The translations under genes and the position numbers were made by a program. Positions 11,850-23,509 of a stretch of DNA of 64,000 nucleotides are shown one piece after another. The stretch covers positions 23,931,977 through 23,995,976 of the forward strand of contig NC_089275.1 of assembly GCF_963678975.1 (NCBI RefSeq), written 5' to 3'. The stretch comes from Dysidea avara (Eukaryota > Porifera > Demospongiae > Dictyoceratida > Dysideidae). Position 1 is the stretch's first letter; each line of letters starts with the position of its first letter. Under the pieces are notes generated by a model that did not search any database, was not told where the DNA came from, and saw only the letters and a program-made list of their open reading frames with translations.

Positions 11850-11935
11850 AAACAGTTCAGCTGTTAGAGCGCCTGCCATACATGTCATTGCTGCAGTTAG
11901 GCCACATGTTTGAATCCAGCCAGTGGCATTTTTAC
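11850..11935 (+). repeat. Possible tRNA-derived SINE head
   Basis: Reads like a decayed tRNA: gttcagctgttagagcgcc (A-box and D-arm) and gtttgaatccagcc (B-box and T-arm), about 50 bases apart. The acceptor stem does not pair well. Likely a tRNA-derived repeat or tRNA pseudogene. Confidence 0.35.
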
Positions 11936-12020
11936 TTTAGTATAATTTTTTGGTGCACATTTAAAAAAACAAACTAAACGTTTATATCTGCTCACGCAGT
12001 TGCTTCACATCATAATTATA

Positions 12021-12347
12021 TCTAATCCAAAACAGCCAAGCTGTAAAAAAAGTGTGCGTCCCTCAAAAAGGCTATGGTAAAAAAAGATGTGAAATCCAAG
12101 GTGGCGACCAAGAAATGGCTGTGATGGTAGGTTAATGGTAAAAATTTTAATAACGAAAATTCAGGTGAATTTTTGTGCCGCTTGGTCTTGGCACAAAATT
12201 CACCTGAATTGTTGTTATTAAAATTTTTACCATTAACCTACCATCACAGCCATTTCTTGGCCGCCATCTTGGATTTCACTTTTTTTTTCACCATAGCCTT
12301 TTTGAAGGCTGCACACGTTTTTTACAGCTTAGCTGTTTTGGATTAGA
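12021..12347. repeat. MITE family B, copy 2
   Basis: Long near-perfect inverted repeat: ends tctaatccaaaacag and ctgttttggattaga, arms of roughly 150 bases, centre about 20 bases (gccgcttggtcttggc). Same family as 7131-7437 but much better preserved, so probably younger. Confidence 0.9.
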
Positions 12348-12509
12348 TTTCACTTCTTTTTGTATTTGTATATCCCAAAGCCGGTGGCTTTGAGGCTTTT
12401 TTAACCTATCTTTTTTCTTTACCACAGGAAGAAGAAAAGATGAAGCAGATGTTAAATACTTTAAATATTTCTGAATTTATCAGTAAATGTACAAATTATA
12501 TATATAATA

Positions 12510-14190
12510 CATAATTATTACAGAACTCTCTGCATGGTGGTTTCTTTGTAACTTAACACTCTACAAGGTGACTTCTTCTATCTGATCTCTCTACAGGGTG
12601 AATTGTTTGCAGCAGAACTATCTACAAGGTAACTCTTCTTCTGGCTGATCTCTCAACAGAGTGATTTGTTTGTAACTGAACTATCTACGAGGTAACTTCT
12701 TCTAGCTGATCTCTCTACAGTGCGATTTGTTTGTAGCTGAATTCTGTACAGGTGATTTATTTGCAGCTGAGCTCTTTACAGAATAATTTCTTTGTAGCTG
12801 AACTCTCTACAAGGTAACTTCTTCTAGTTGATCTTTCTACAGGGTGATTTGTTTGTAGCTGAATTTTCTACAGGGTGACTTGTTTGCAGCTGAACTCTCT
12901 ACATGGTGGTTTCTTTTTAGCTGAAATCTCTACAAGGTGAATTCTTCTAGCTGATCTTTCTACAGGGTGATTTGTTTGTAGCTGATCTTTCTACAAGGAA
13001 ACTTCTTCTAACTGATCTCTGTACAGGGTAAATTGTTTGCAGCTGAACTGTCTTCTTCTAGCTGATCTCTCTGCAGGTTGATTTGTTTGTAACTGAACTC
13101 TCTACAGGGTGATTTGTTTGTAGCCGATCTCTATACAGGGTAATTTGTTTGTAGCTGAACTCTCTATAAGGTGATTTGTTTGTAGCTGATCTCTCTGTAG
13201 GTTGATTTGTGTGTAGCTGATCTCTCTACAAGTTGATTTGTGTGTAGCTGATCTCTCTGTAGGTTGATGTGTTTGTAGGAGATCTCTCTACAGGGTGATT
13301 TTTTGTAGCTGAACTCTCTATAAGGTGATCTGTTTGTAGCTGATCTCTCTGCAGGTTGATTTGTTTGTAGCTGAACTCTCTACAGGGTGATTTGTTTGTA
13401 GCCGATCTCTCTACAGGGTGATTTTTTGTAGCTGAACTCTCTATAAGGTGATCTGTTTGTAGCTGATCTCTCTGCAGGTTGATTTGTTTGTAGCTGAACT
13501 CTCTACAGGTTGATTTACTTGTAGCTGAACTCCTTACATTGTGTCTATATAGTTTCTAGCCGATGTCTCTACAGGGTGATTTTTTTTAGCTGAACTCTCT
13601 ATAAGGTGATTTGTTTGTAGCTGATCTCTCTGCAGGTTGTTTGTAGCTGAACTCTCTACAGGGTGATTTGTTTGTAGCCGATCTCTCTACAGGGTAATTT
13701 GTTTGTAGCTGAACTCTCTATAAGGTGATTTGTTTGTAGCTGATCTCTCTGCAGGTTGATTTATTTTAGCTGAACTCTCTACAGGGTGATTTTTTTGTAG
13801 CTGAACTCTCTACAGGGTGATTTGTTTCTAGCTTATCTCTCTACAGGTTGATTTGTTTGTAGCTGACGTCTCTTCAGGGTGATTTGTTTGTAGCTGATCT
13901 CTACAGGGTGATTTGTTTGTAGCTGACCTCTCTTCAGGGTGATTTGTTTCTAGCTGATCGCTTTACAGGGTGATTTGCTTGTAGTTGAACTCTTTTCATT
14001 GTGTCTAGTTTCTATCTGATCTCTCTACAGGGTGATTTGTGTGTAGCTGATCTCTCTGCAGGGTGATTTTTTGTAGCTGAACTCTCCATAAGGTGATTTG
14101 TTTGTAGCTGATCTCTCTGCAGGCTGATTTGTTTGTAGCTGAACTCTCTACAGGGTGATTTGTTTGTAGCCGATCTCTCTACAGGGTAAT
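12510..14190 (+). repeat. 31-bp tandem repeat array (satellite-like)
   Basis: About 50 degenerate tandem units of 31 bases. A typical unit is gtagctgatctctctgcagg followed by ttgatttgttt. Units alternate between ctgaactctctacaggg and ctgatctctctgcaggt variants, and higher-order blocks (for example 13280-13400 versus 13400-13510) are nearly identical, indicating recent local amplification. The same unit occurs at 8133-8215 and 25305-26000. Confidence 0.95.
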
Positions 14191-15300
14191 TAATGTTGTC
14201 ACTAACCTTTCCTGGGACAACTGTATTCTGTGATTCTCTGCCACAATCCGTAGCCTCACTTGTCTCCCGAAATCATCTAGCTCAACCACGATCTGTAGTT
14301 GATTGTGGTGAGTTGGTAGGTGTGCAAGGCCTCGACTGCTTTGGGTCAAGACTTTTTACTTTTGATTAAAGGCCAAGAGTAAAATTACAAATTAGGGGAC
14401 AAATACTTGGGCAGGCAAGAATGTTGGAGCAGGGCCAGTAAAATTGACCGTCCAAATTCTTGCTGCAGAAGCCATAGAAAGGAGACCATGTGCACATGGG
14501 AATCTTTCACCCCAAGGATTCTGGCGCTTGAACTTGATGATGCTTATTGTTATACATGAATGCATAATACAATGTGTACAATTGAACAGTGCAAAGTTGA
14601 GTTACTTTCTATAAGCTGGGTGCTGTTTAGATGATGTCACTGAAGTGGAGGAAGGTGTTACGTACTTGTGTATTGCAATGAATGTATGTGTAGTCGCACA
14701 GATAGAAAAAAAAACACTGAGCAGAAATCACATTGCGTCAACACCATCACCAGGTGAGTCCTTGGCCATGCTCTCTGATGAATAGAGGGCCGGTTTGTGT
14801 TACTCTTCATGCCAGATATGGAAACATCCCTAGTATGGGGCATACAGGGGTGTCAGTTGCTCCCAAATAAATTTGTACACCCTGTCGAACAGGTCAGTGT
14901 TTGATTGTTTGATAGTGATTTAAATTATTATTACTTTTTTTAGGACTCGAGGATATTTCTATACGAGTAGGGTTGATTGGATAGTGTCTGCTTGATACTT
15001 AGCATTATTTGGAAAGTGATCGGCAATCTGACTTTCTGTGGGGAGTCCAATGCTTGAGACTTTTTTGATGCCATGTACAACTAGCTGAAGTCGAGGTGTG
15101 AGCTGCTCACTGAAAGATACACTTTGATAGTGGTGCGAGAGATGTTGACCTCAGCTAGGATGTGTGACAAATAGAATTACTGTTGATTCTGATGATGGCA
15201 TTTGGGAGGTCCTAGATGTTTGCAGAAATGGATGTACTTTTTCTTTCCTGCAGAGTACATTGTTATAGATGATATGGGTTAGTTTGTTTTTTTTAGCAAG
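14191..15300. other. Unassigned interval left of the LTR element
   Basis: No supported gene. This DNA would be continuous with 22038 onward before the LTR element inserted. The 4 bases caag at 15297-15300 and again after 22037 are the likely target duplication. Confidence 0.5.
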
Positions 15301-15429
15301 TGTTAGCGCGTGTTCAATTTCATATTCTTAATGACGCCTACTCTAACAAATGCGCACACGTACATATACACACTGGCATATACAGTCTATATATAATAGT
15401 AATAATACAGTTACTGTTACTCTGTTACA
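15301..15429 (-). repeat. 3' LTR of the gypsy element
   Basis: 129 bases, starting tgttagcgcg and ending ctctgttaca on the plus strand. Matches the 5' LTR except that acacg here reads atgcg there. Confidence 0.93.
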
Positions 15430-15442
15430 TCACCCCCCTCTT
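15430..15442 (-). promoter_or_regulatory. Polypurine tract
   Basis: On the minus strand a run aagaggggggtga abuts the 3' LTR. This is the standard position of the plus-strand priming polypurine tract in LTR elements. Confidence 0.8.
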
Positions 15443-18400
15443 AAACATCAGTCTCACCGAGTTGATTACGATAACGTGCTGGAGGGACAATTTCTCTGGT
15501 CCTAGTTTTCTTCTTAACTATCGGCTGAGGTTGAGAAACATTATCACTGCAAGCTGGTTCCAAAACACCACCACTATCATCTACCAGTTGCTTCCCTGAT
15601 TTCTGTTCACCACTCTTTACATCCATCTGTTGCTTCCTGGTCAACTTGAATTCAGTACAACAGTCTTCTTGTAAGAGACGTTCTAGCCACTTAGGTGTAC
15701 GACCGGGCCCTTGTTTGTTTCCGCCATACCAGTAGTACCCTGCCGGAAATCCAACAGGGCAAGGAGAGACATGGCTCTGATGAACCTTAATATGTCCATC
15801 TTCTGGAAAATATATCCTAATGGCCGTAATATCCGTGTCAGTCAAACTCATTATTCTATACGGGCCATGCCATGGCCTTGACAACTTCCTTTGTTTTCCT
15901 TACTCCTCATGGGGAAACTTAATTAACACCCATTCACCAATTCTGTATCTATCTGCTTTGGCCTTACGGTCATACTGCAACTTGTATTTCTCCTGTGCCT
16001 TCTGGATGGTCTCAGCAGCAAGATTCCTGGATAGAGACAGTGACTTCATAAGCTCTTCACGATAAGCAGTGACATCAGTCTCACTAGAGTTCAGAGGTGG
16101 TGACAACTCAGCCTCAGTAGGTGAGCGACAATCCATGCCAAACAATAAGAATGACGGTTTCTCACCTGTAGACTCATGTGGAGTATTTCTGTATGCCCAC
16201 AAGATTCTGGCTAGATATTGGTCCCACTGATTACCATAACGACCGGCATGTTTCCTCAGCATGGCCTTGAGCGTTCGGTTAAATCTTTCCACCATGCCAT
16301 CGCACTGTGGATGGTACGCCGTGGTGTTTAATTTGGTAAAACCCAAACTAGAACAGACATCTCTCATCAAATTAGACAGAAGGTTTGTGCCTCTATCAGA
16401 CAACAGGGCCTCTGGCACCCCAAAGAAGGGAATTACCTCCTTGGTCAGCAGTTCCACTAAATGGGTTGCCTTCTGGTCTGGTACTGGATATACCAGTGGC
16501 CACTTCGTGAAGTAGTCTTGGAAGACCACAACATGCTTATTTCCCTTCTTTGTAATGGGCAAGTCCATGACATCTACTCCCAGTATTTGAAAGGGTCTCT
16601 GCACTGGTATAGGGTGAAGTGGTGGCTTCACAAGTTTACCACTACCTGTAACAGTTACACACTCAGGACAGCTCTTACAGAAACACATTGCATCATCATA
16701 CATTCCCTTCCAATACCAATGTCGAACTAACACATTGTATAATTTGTGACCTGCAAAGTGTCCATCACATGGACCGCTGTGATTCTCAGCTAGTATTCTG
16801 TCTCTCAATGACCTTGGGACAACTATACGTTGGATGTTTCTTCTGTGACTGTCTACATAGTACAGTACCTTATCAGTTACACAGTAAGTAGAAGACTGTA
16901 TTACAATTCTACGTGCCTCTTTATCATTATCTGGTAACTTACCATGTTCTAAATACTCAACCATCTCCAGTACTTCTGGGTCCTTCTGTTGTGCCTCTAG
17001 GAGATCATTTGGAGGTCCTTCAATAACTGGGTCTGCATGAAGCACTTCATGAATAGTAGATCTTGGCAGTGATGTGATAGCAGCAACCTGTGTTTCATCT
17101 TCTGCTAAACCTTCAACTGGTACCACTTGCAGCGGGTTGCGGGACAAGGCATCCGCAGCTACGTTGTCCTTTCCAGCACGATACACTATATTCACTTCCT
17201 TGATCCCTTGACCATATACTCTGGTCCACCAGCGAGCATGTCTACCACTTGGACTTGATGTCTCCAGTACAGCTTTTACTGCTGAATGATCAGTGTAGAC
17301 TGTTACCTTGTGTCCATACAAATAGTAATGAAAGTGTGAGATACTCCACACAACAGCAAGGGTCTCTAAATCAGTGATTCCGTAATTCTTTTCAGCAGGT
17401 GTCAGACCTCTACTAGCATATGCGATTGGGTGAGATCGACCATCAGACTGTACTTGGGACAACACAGCTCCTAGGCCTTGATGTGAAGCATCAGTTTCCA
17501 AGACAAAATCTCGTTGGAAGTTGGGGTAGGCCAATATTGGTGAAGTTATCAGAAGTTCCTTTAGCTTGTCAAATGCTGCCTGACACCCCTCTGACCACCT
17601 AAATTCAACATCCTTGCATGTGAGTCTATGCAATGAGTGAGCTACCTTAGAGAACTGATGAACAAACCTTCTGTAATATGGGGCCAGTCCTAGAAATCTC
17701 TTCAGCTCCTGGACATTCTTTGGTGGTAAGTAATCCTTCACTGCTCCAACCAGTTTGTCATTTGGTCGTAATCCTTCAGGAGTTATCACATGACCAAGAT
17801 ATTCCACCTCCTTCCTAATGAACTGGCACTTAGATGGGTTAACCTTCAGCCTCACCTCTCTAATTCGCTTCATAACACAACTAAGGTGATGCAAATGTGC
17901 CTCTAAAGAACTGGAAAAGACCAACAGGTCATCAATGTATGCCACCACAAAGCTTGGTCCATTCTCAGGATTTACACCTGTAAGCACCTGTTGCATGAGT
18001 CTTTGGAACACGCTAGGTGCATTCTTGAGTCCAAAGGGCATCATTCTGAATTCAAATAAGCCAAATGGGGTTGAAAAGGCTGTCTTTTCCCTTGACCTCT
18101 CATGGACTGGGATCTGCCAAAACCCGGACGCTACGTCTAGTGTAGAGAAGTATCTCGCACTACCCAAATCATCCAATAGGTCATCAATACGTGGAAGCGG
18201 AAAGCTATCACCCTTGGTAACTGCGTTCAGACCCCGATAGTCAATGCAGAATCTGTGCGAACCGTCTTTCTTCCTCACAAGCACCACAGGACTAGACCAG
18301 GGCGACTTCGAAGGCTGAACAACTTGCATCTGTCTCATCTTCCTGAGCTGCTTTGCTACCTCCTCCCTAGCTGCGAATGGCATTCTTCTCGATGGTTGCT

Positions 18401-20090
18401 TAATAGGTGTAACATCTCCTGTATCCACTTCTAACTGAATTAAGTCAGTTTGACCCCTGTCATTCTCCTCAAGAGCAAAAATATCATGGTAGTCTCTAAG
18501 CAAGTCAAGCAGCAGTGTCCTCTCTGGTTCTGATAGATTCACTACCTCTGTAGTCTCAGTCAACTTCTGCTTACGTTCACTGTTCGAGCCCGTAGTCACC
18601 ATCCCAACCACTGCTTCATCTCCAATCAGCTCATTTTCAACAGATTCTATCACCTGCACCTCTGTGACTTCACCTACAACAGTGTCTACTGGGATCTTCT
18701 CTGTGAATCCCCTCTCATTACAAATTTCAATTCTAGCATGTCCATCATTGTTGGTATTTAATAATGCTTGGGTTGCAGTGACTGCAGGCACATAATCATG
18801 ACCCTCAAACAACAAACTCTTCATGGGAAGCTCACCCTCTGCTATGTACACAGGAACTGTAACTGCTTTGTTTGCAGGGATAGTAATGGATCTTAGAAGG
18901 CGGACACGGAAAGTCCTGACTACAGGAACTTTGGCAGCTACTGTTACGTTCTCCTCTCCCACCATTGCTTCGGGTTCACGGCCTGGCCAGACATTATCAT
19001 GATATTCTACAATACCCAGCTGACTACATACACCCTCAGACAACAACAGCTGGTCATGGGCGTCCATCTTAATGTATATGGGAGTTGTTATCACCTTGTC
19101 GTCAAAGCCAATCTCTAAGTCCATTCTTCCATGGAGCTTGAATTTCTTGTGATCATAGGTATGGGGGATACGATCTGGCCTCTTAAAATCTCTCTTCTTC
19201 AATCGAACAGCATCCGAGATCTTCTTAAACAGTTCGCCACCCATTATTGTAATGTCTGCACCCGTGTCTATGATGCCAGATGTAGCTACTCCTTGAATAG
19301 TAACATTTACATATTGTGGCTTACTACCTTGATCATTAACCCTAACTGCACTAACTGAACCATCTGAGTCGGATGAATTCAACAGAGCCAAGGGATCCAA
19401 GTCATTCAATGGGGTACTCTTCACCTTGTCTTGCATAGGTGGAGAAACAGCATCAGTTGAACCAACCTGCCTATTTTTAGTACCTCCCTTAGTGTCTTTC
19501 TTCGGTCCAAGGTTCCCTGTGGCCTCCTGTTCCTTGTTGCTTGCCTTACAGTTTGCTGCCACATGCCCCAACTTATGACAAAGATAGCATCTGATTTTAT
19601 TAGGAGTATCCTTCATTGTAGTTCTAGTAGTCCCACTTTGGTTGAGGTTGGGTCTATCGTCTCTTGACTTCCTTATAAACTTGTCCCTATGGTGTGTTGT
19701 TCTTAGACTGTCATTATATTCTTGGCGCTTCTTCAATTCTGTCTGTCTCTTCTCTTCATGCTTGGCAGCCATGCAAAGTTCTTGGTACGTCATTGCTCCG
19801 GAGACGCTAGGGCTTCTAATTAGAGATAAACGTAGTCCCTCTTGCAGTTGCCCGTACAACATTGCATCCTTTGTCTCTCTACTCATCCTATCATTCCCAA
19901 AAGCCACACGGTAGGATTTCTCTAGACGACAAATGAAATCTGCCACTGTTTCTGTGTCACCCTGAACAGTTCTTCTAAAGTCCTGTCCTGCTAGGACCCT
20001 ACTACAAGGGTCAAGGCTCTCTTTCAGGCACTTCACAGCTGTCTCCAGGGTCTTCGCCTCATCTCCAGTTATTCCACTCTGCCAGAGCAC
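15441..20090 (-). CDS. Gag (C-terminal part)-Pol polyprotein with one in-frame stop
   Basis: A single frame holds the second half of capsid, a CCHC knuckle (CYLCHKLGHVAANC, about residues 168-181), protease (DTGA, about 275), reverse transcriptase (YIDD, about 718-721), RNase H (TDASH about 866, YTDHS about 932), the HHCC zinc site of integrase (about 1104-1143) and its DDE core (D near 1173-1176, D1232 in SDRGTN, E1268 in VERFNR). It is followed by the GPY-type module (SRPWHGPY). TAA at 15900-15902 interrupts the frame just before that module, and the same frame then continues 152 codons to TAA at 15441. Integrase would lose its C-terminal domain unless the stop is read through. Fusion of the zinc knuckle to pol suggests the ancestor had one continuous gag-pol frame. 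Confidence 0.93.
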
Positions 20091-21015
20091 GACCCTTAAG
20101 GTGGCCTGCTAGTTGTAACAGCTGTTCCTCAGTTGTCCAATTGTTCCATTGGGATGCATGTCTCAGGCTTGGAAGCCAATCATCCAAGCAAACTTCAGAG
20201 TCCTCACCTGAAAAGAAGTTAATGGGAGGTGCATACCCTCTTCTAGGTTCTCTGGTAGTAGTGGTAGTGACTGGAATAGTAACTGTTGGAGCTGTAGCTG
20301 AAGTTGATGATGTGTCACTGGGTGACGTGGCTCTGGTATCTCTCCTTGCTGCCAATTGTAACTTCAATTGGGAGATCTCTGTATCTTTGGCTGCCATGAC
20401 TTTCTCAAACTCAGCAACCTGTTCACAACTGATTTTCCAGATCTCCTTTACTCTGGCCTTACTGGACTCCAACTCTCCTTGTAAAGTGTGGAGTTCTGTC
20501 AGCAGAGTACTGTTTTCATCAGTGAGAGTCTCAACTCTCCCTTGCAACTCATCTCTCTCTTGTGTGAGAGCCTGTATTCTCTCATTACTTGTAGCCGGTT
20601 CCAGGGCGGGCGACGTCCCACGTGACCCGGAGGGCTCATCACTCATCATCGGCAATTCGTGCCTTGGTTCAACAGTGAGGAACACACCTGAGTGGTCTAC
20701 TAAACTAAAGCTTGTGTCCTCAGGATTCCTCGGCAGTGCAACTTGTACATTGCTGGGTTCACGATCCATTTCGCGCAACTTCGCCTCGATCATGACCCTT
20801 AAATCTCCTACAGAACTCGACGTGGGTACTCCTAACTCAGTACCCAAACCACGCAGCTGGCCAGCCATTACACGTGTCGAGTTCAATGGTACATACACTT
20901 TAGCGCACTCACGCTCTCTGCCATGCCCTGACGTGTTATCTGTCATGCCCGGCAGGCCCTCCGATGCATGCTCGGATTCTTCAGACATAATAGCACAATG
21001 TTTATCAAATATCAC
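20059..21015 (-). CDS. Gag, N-terminal part
   Basis: 318 codons from an ATG. The N-terminal half has a coiled coil (about residues 150-220, with ELQGRVETLTDENSTLL-type heptads), then a Ser/Thr-rich linker and the start of the capsid domain (INFFSGEDSEVCLDDW, LQLAGHLKGRALAEW). It ends at TGA at 20059, inside capsid. Capsid homology resumes in the frame one base over (pol frame, from about 20090), so one indel splits the domain. The overlap is 32 bases with no obvious slippery heptamer, which favours a mutation over programmed frameshifting. Confidence 0.85.
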   Translation of the reverse strand: MIFDKHCAIMSEESEHASEGLPGMTDNTSGHGRERECAKVYVPLNSTRVMAGQLRGLGTELGVPTSSSVGDLRVMIEAKLREMDREPSNVQVALPRNPEDTSFSLVDHSGVFLTVEPRHELPMMSDEPSGSRGTSPALEPATSNERIQALTQERDELQGRVETLTDENSTLLTELHTLQGELESSKARVKEIWKISCEQVAEFEKVMAAKDTEISQLKLQLAARRDTRATSPSDTSSTSATAPTVTIPVTTTTTREPRRGYAPPINFFSGEDSEVCLDDWLPSLRHASQWNNWTTEEQLLQLAGHLKGRALAEWNNWR

Positions 21016-21198
21016 TTCTTAAAAAGAATGAAAACGGGGGACTCACGCGACTTCTCTTGTCCCCGTACTTGCTCCTCCAACTAAGCGGAACAATCGTCTG
21101 AGCTCAGGTATTGGCGTCCACACACAACAGGAATCTTCTAACAATGATTCTCTCTCAACCTGGAGTATTTAAACCGAAGGATCATCAAAGGACAACTG

Positions 21199-21217
21199 GA
21201 TGTCGGTAGGACCTCCA
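21199..21217 (-). promoter_or_regulatory. Primer-binding-site candidate
   Basis: Immediately downstream of the 5' LTR on the minus strand, after one spacer base, the sequence begins tggaggtcctaccgac. LTR elements use a TGG-starting site complementary to a tRNA 3' end. I cannot name the tRNA. Confidence 0.5.
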
Positions 21218-21218
21218 C

Positions 21219-22037
21219 TGTTAGCGCGTGTTCAATTTCATATTCTTAATGACGCCTACTCTAACAAATGCGCATGCGTACATATACACACTGGCATATA
21301 CAGTCTATATATAATAGTAATAATCAGGGCCGGAGTGCCGGACCACTTTTCAGCCACTTGAATTTGTAAAAAGATCGAGATACTCTAATAGAGCAGTCAT
21401 CATATTATACTCTAATAGAACAGTCATCGTGATAGTCTAATAGAGCATTCGATACAATATCAATACTCTAATTACATTGATTGATCTCAGTCATTAGCTA
21501 TATCCATCTTCAAATTACTTTCCAGTGAACCATCTGCATAGAATTGCACAATAGGCTAATTGATAAATGCATGTTATGCATTAACAATTAGTCAATTACA
21601 ATCAAAATTGCTTCTGCATCTCAAAAGAACTAAACTCACTTTGTATCATGAAAGTAAAATTAGCTACTAGCTATAGCTATATTAAATTGAATTAATTGGT
21701 ATACAGTAGCTCAAAATTACCTGGATATATTCTTGGTGTTAAAAAGCAGAAAGAGACCATGTATGTAAAATAGCTTCCAGATGCCATTTCAGAACATGTA
21801 TTTTCTAACATTTTCCCAGGGAGCATGCCCACAGACTTCCTTAGCTTAGCATGTTAATGCATGCTGTATTGCTAGCACACACAAAAAAATTACAGTAGAT
21901 AATCTGAATTAAATTTCAAATCAATAAAATGTAGTGTGCATGACTATGACCTCCATTGCAGTGCATGAATGGCCTGACCACTCAGAATCTCTGGGCTCCG
22001 GCCCTGGTAATAATACAGTTACTGTTACTCTGTTACA
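21219..22037 (-). repeat. 5' LTR, split by a nested MITE
   Basis: 21219-21324 and 22007-22037 together reproduce the 129-base LTR, with gtaataat present on both sides of the insert. The LTR carries the promoter in this orientation, and the insertion lies inside it. Confidence 0.93.
21325..22006. mobile_element. hAT-type non-autonomous element
   Basis: 682 bases with terminal inverted repeats cagggccggag / ctccggccctg, flanked by the 8-base duplication gtaataat. Eight-base duplications and CAGGG-type ends are typical of hAT elements (established). It has no coding capacity. It contains a few copies of the actctaatagagcagtcat motif that also appears in the family C tail. Confidence 0.9.
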
Positions 22038-22326
22038 CAAGGAAGTGATCAGCTTTGCTGCGGAGATCGGCTAAATGTGCGACATCCAGGGTAGTGGCAC
22101 ACATCTACAGAAGATGATGGTGGTAAACGATAAGGATAACAACATGATTACAGTGCTTGTGGATACGTGGGCAGTTGCAATATATACATACAGCTAGGAG
22201 CAAACACACCAGTATGAGATTCTTGGTCAACATGCCAGGCATGCATGTACCGGTGTGAAATATACATATAAGCAACTAGGCCAGTGAATTATATAGGGCC
22301 CTGTCACATTTGCAATGTGCATGACA
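22038..22326. other. Right flank of the LTR element
   Basis: No gene seen. Continuous with 15300 before insertion. Confidence 0.5.
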
Positions 22327-22638
22327 TCAAGAGTACATAATAATAGAAGAGGGAGGAGAGTGTCTAACTCTCAATATAATCCATACAAACACACTGCACT
22401 CAAACCCTCCTACTTCAATCCATAAAACTTCTAGTAATAAATCAATACCTTTAGTGAACAGAAGACTGTTGATATTTCCTAATTGAAGCTGTAGAAGTAT
22501 TACAACCTCCTTCATAGAGCAAGCCATTTGTCACCTTTGATGGCTATAGTTGATTGCAGAAGGTCTGAGCACAGTGAGTTTGGTGAATCCACTGAAGTTA
22601 GACACTCTCCTCCCTACTCTATTATTATGAACTCTTGA
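22327..22638. mobile_element. MITE with 42-bp terminal inverted repeats
   Basis: The ends are tcaagagtacataataatag and ctattattatgaactcttga. The inverted repeats extend about 42 bases (through gagagtgtctaac). The 5 bases tgaca flank both sides. The same terminal block (gagaggagaatgtctaatg) is found inside the composite inverted repeat at 52630-53200. Confidence 0.85.
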
Positions 22639-22843
22639 TGACATTTATCCCATAAATATTATGATTAGGCTCATGCGTGCCCCCACACACACGTTATTTG
22701 TACATACATCATGATTACACATACAGCTATATATGGAAATAAAATAGTACATGGATACCAAGTGCACTAGCGACATAGGTACTGTTTGAAAAAAATGTGG
22801 TGCGTTCAGTGCAGCGTAATGCAGTTGTGACTAGTAGCAGAGG

Positions 22844-23460
22844 TTACTGGGGCATCTGGATGACTTGGAGTGTCGGAAGAACTGAGGCGACATCTAGTCG
22901 AGCTGTCTTAGTGACACAATTCGAGCAAGGCAAAGTGGAATTGGCGGTTGGTAAGCAAGTGGCTGTTGGCTGTGAGATGAGGAATTGTTGAAGCTTGTTT
23001 CTTGACAGCAGGTCTGCTGCCGTGTTTTGGACTCCCCGAAGGTGTGAAACTGTGATGTGAATGTCATAGTAGGCTGTGAAAAACAAAACCCGAGACATCT
23101 GAGAAAGTGCATCATTATGGTGTCTTTAGATTCACCTTTCCGAATGGGCTCCACAAGGCCAAGATTGTCACAAAAGAGTTGTACCCTTTTTCTACTCAGG
23201 AATCTGCCCCATACTGAACAGCTGAAGATGATAGCAACAAGTTCCTTGGCCGTTATGGTAATTGGCTTCCACTCAGGGGGGGGGGGGGGGGGGGGGCAGG
23301 GGGAACTGGAAGCATTGATCTCCAAATCGTGCACCACAGCCCCATGTGCCAGAGGCATCCTCCGTATCCGGTAATCCAACGAAGTTTCCTGAGAGTGGTA
23401 CAGAAAACTGATGCCATTTTGGGATGTTATGAACAGCGTAAGTCGGATTTGAACTCAGTG
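22844..23460 (-). pseudogene. DIRS/Ngaro-like retroelement relic (RNase H region)
   Basis: Minus-strand frames carry the RNase H-type signatures of DIRS/Ngaro elements spread over different frames: DASGTWGCGARFG (from 23359), then ITAKELVAIIFSCSVWG, FCDNLGLV and MHFLRCLGF, then a frame change to VQNTAADLLSR. A 21-C run on this strand (23276-23296) sits where one frame change occurs. There is no tyrosine recombinase or terminal repeat in view. It is a short, broken remnant, and no functional protein is possible. Confidence 0.7.
23276..23296. repeat. 21-base poly-G tract
   Basis: Uninterrupted G run on the plus strand inside the retroelement relic. Confidence 0.95.
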
Positions 23461-23509
23461 GTAAGTCTGATCCAGTGAGACAACTTCTTTACCTTATTTA
23501 TTATTTTTA

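Larger units (their letters stand above)
15301..22037 (-). mobile_element. Ty3/gypsy LTR retrotransposon, nearly complete
   Basis: Two LTRs flank a minus-strand gag-pol: gag/capsid, zinc knuckle, aspartic protease, reverse transcriptase, RNase H and integrase, in the gypsy order. The LTRs (TG...CA on the plus strand) differ at two adjacent bases over 129 positions if the nested insertion in the 5' copy is ignored. The polypurine tract and a TGG-starting primer-site candidate are in the expected places, and caag flanks the element. Two coding lesions are visible: a frame break in capsid and a TAA in the integrase C-terminal part. Near-identical LTRs imply recent insertion. Confidence 0.95.

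Noticed and set aside
12510..14190. CRISPR-like regular repeats
   Set aside because: Units are contiguous degenerate 31-mers with no unique spacers, in a eukaryotic context.
20059..20090. Programmed gag-pol frameshift
   Set aside because: The break lies inside capsid and no slippery heptamer was seen, so a mutation is the simpler reading.
20141..21022. 293-codon plus-strand frame opposite gag
   Set aside because: It is the antisense of the gypsy gag frame, with low-complexity Ser/Val composition and no motif.
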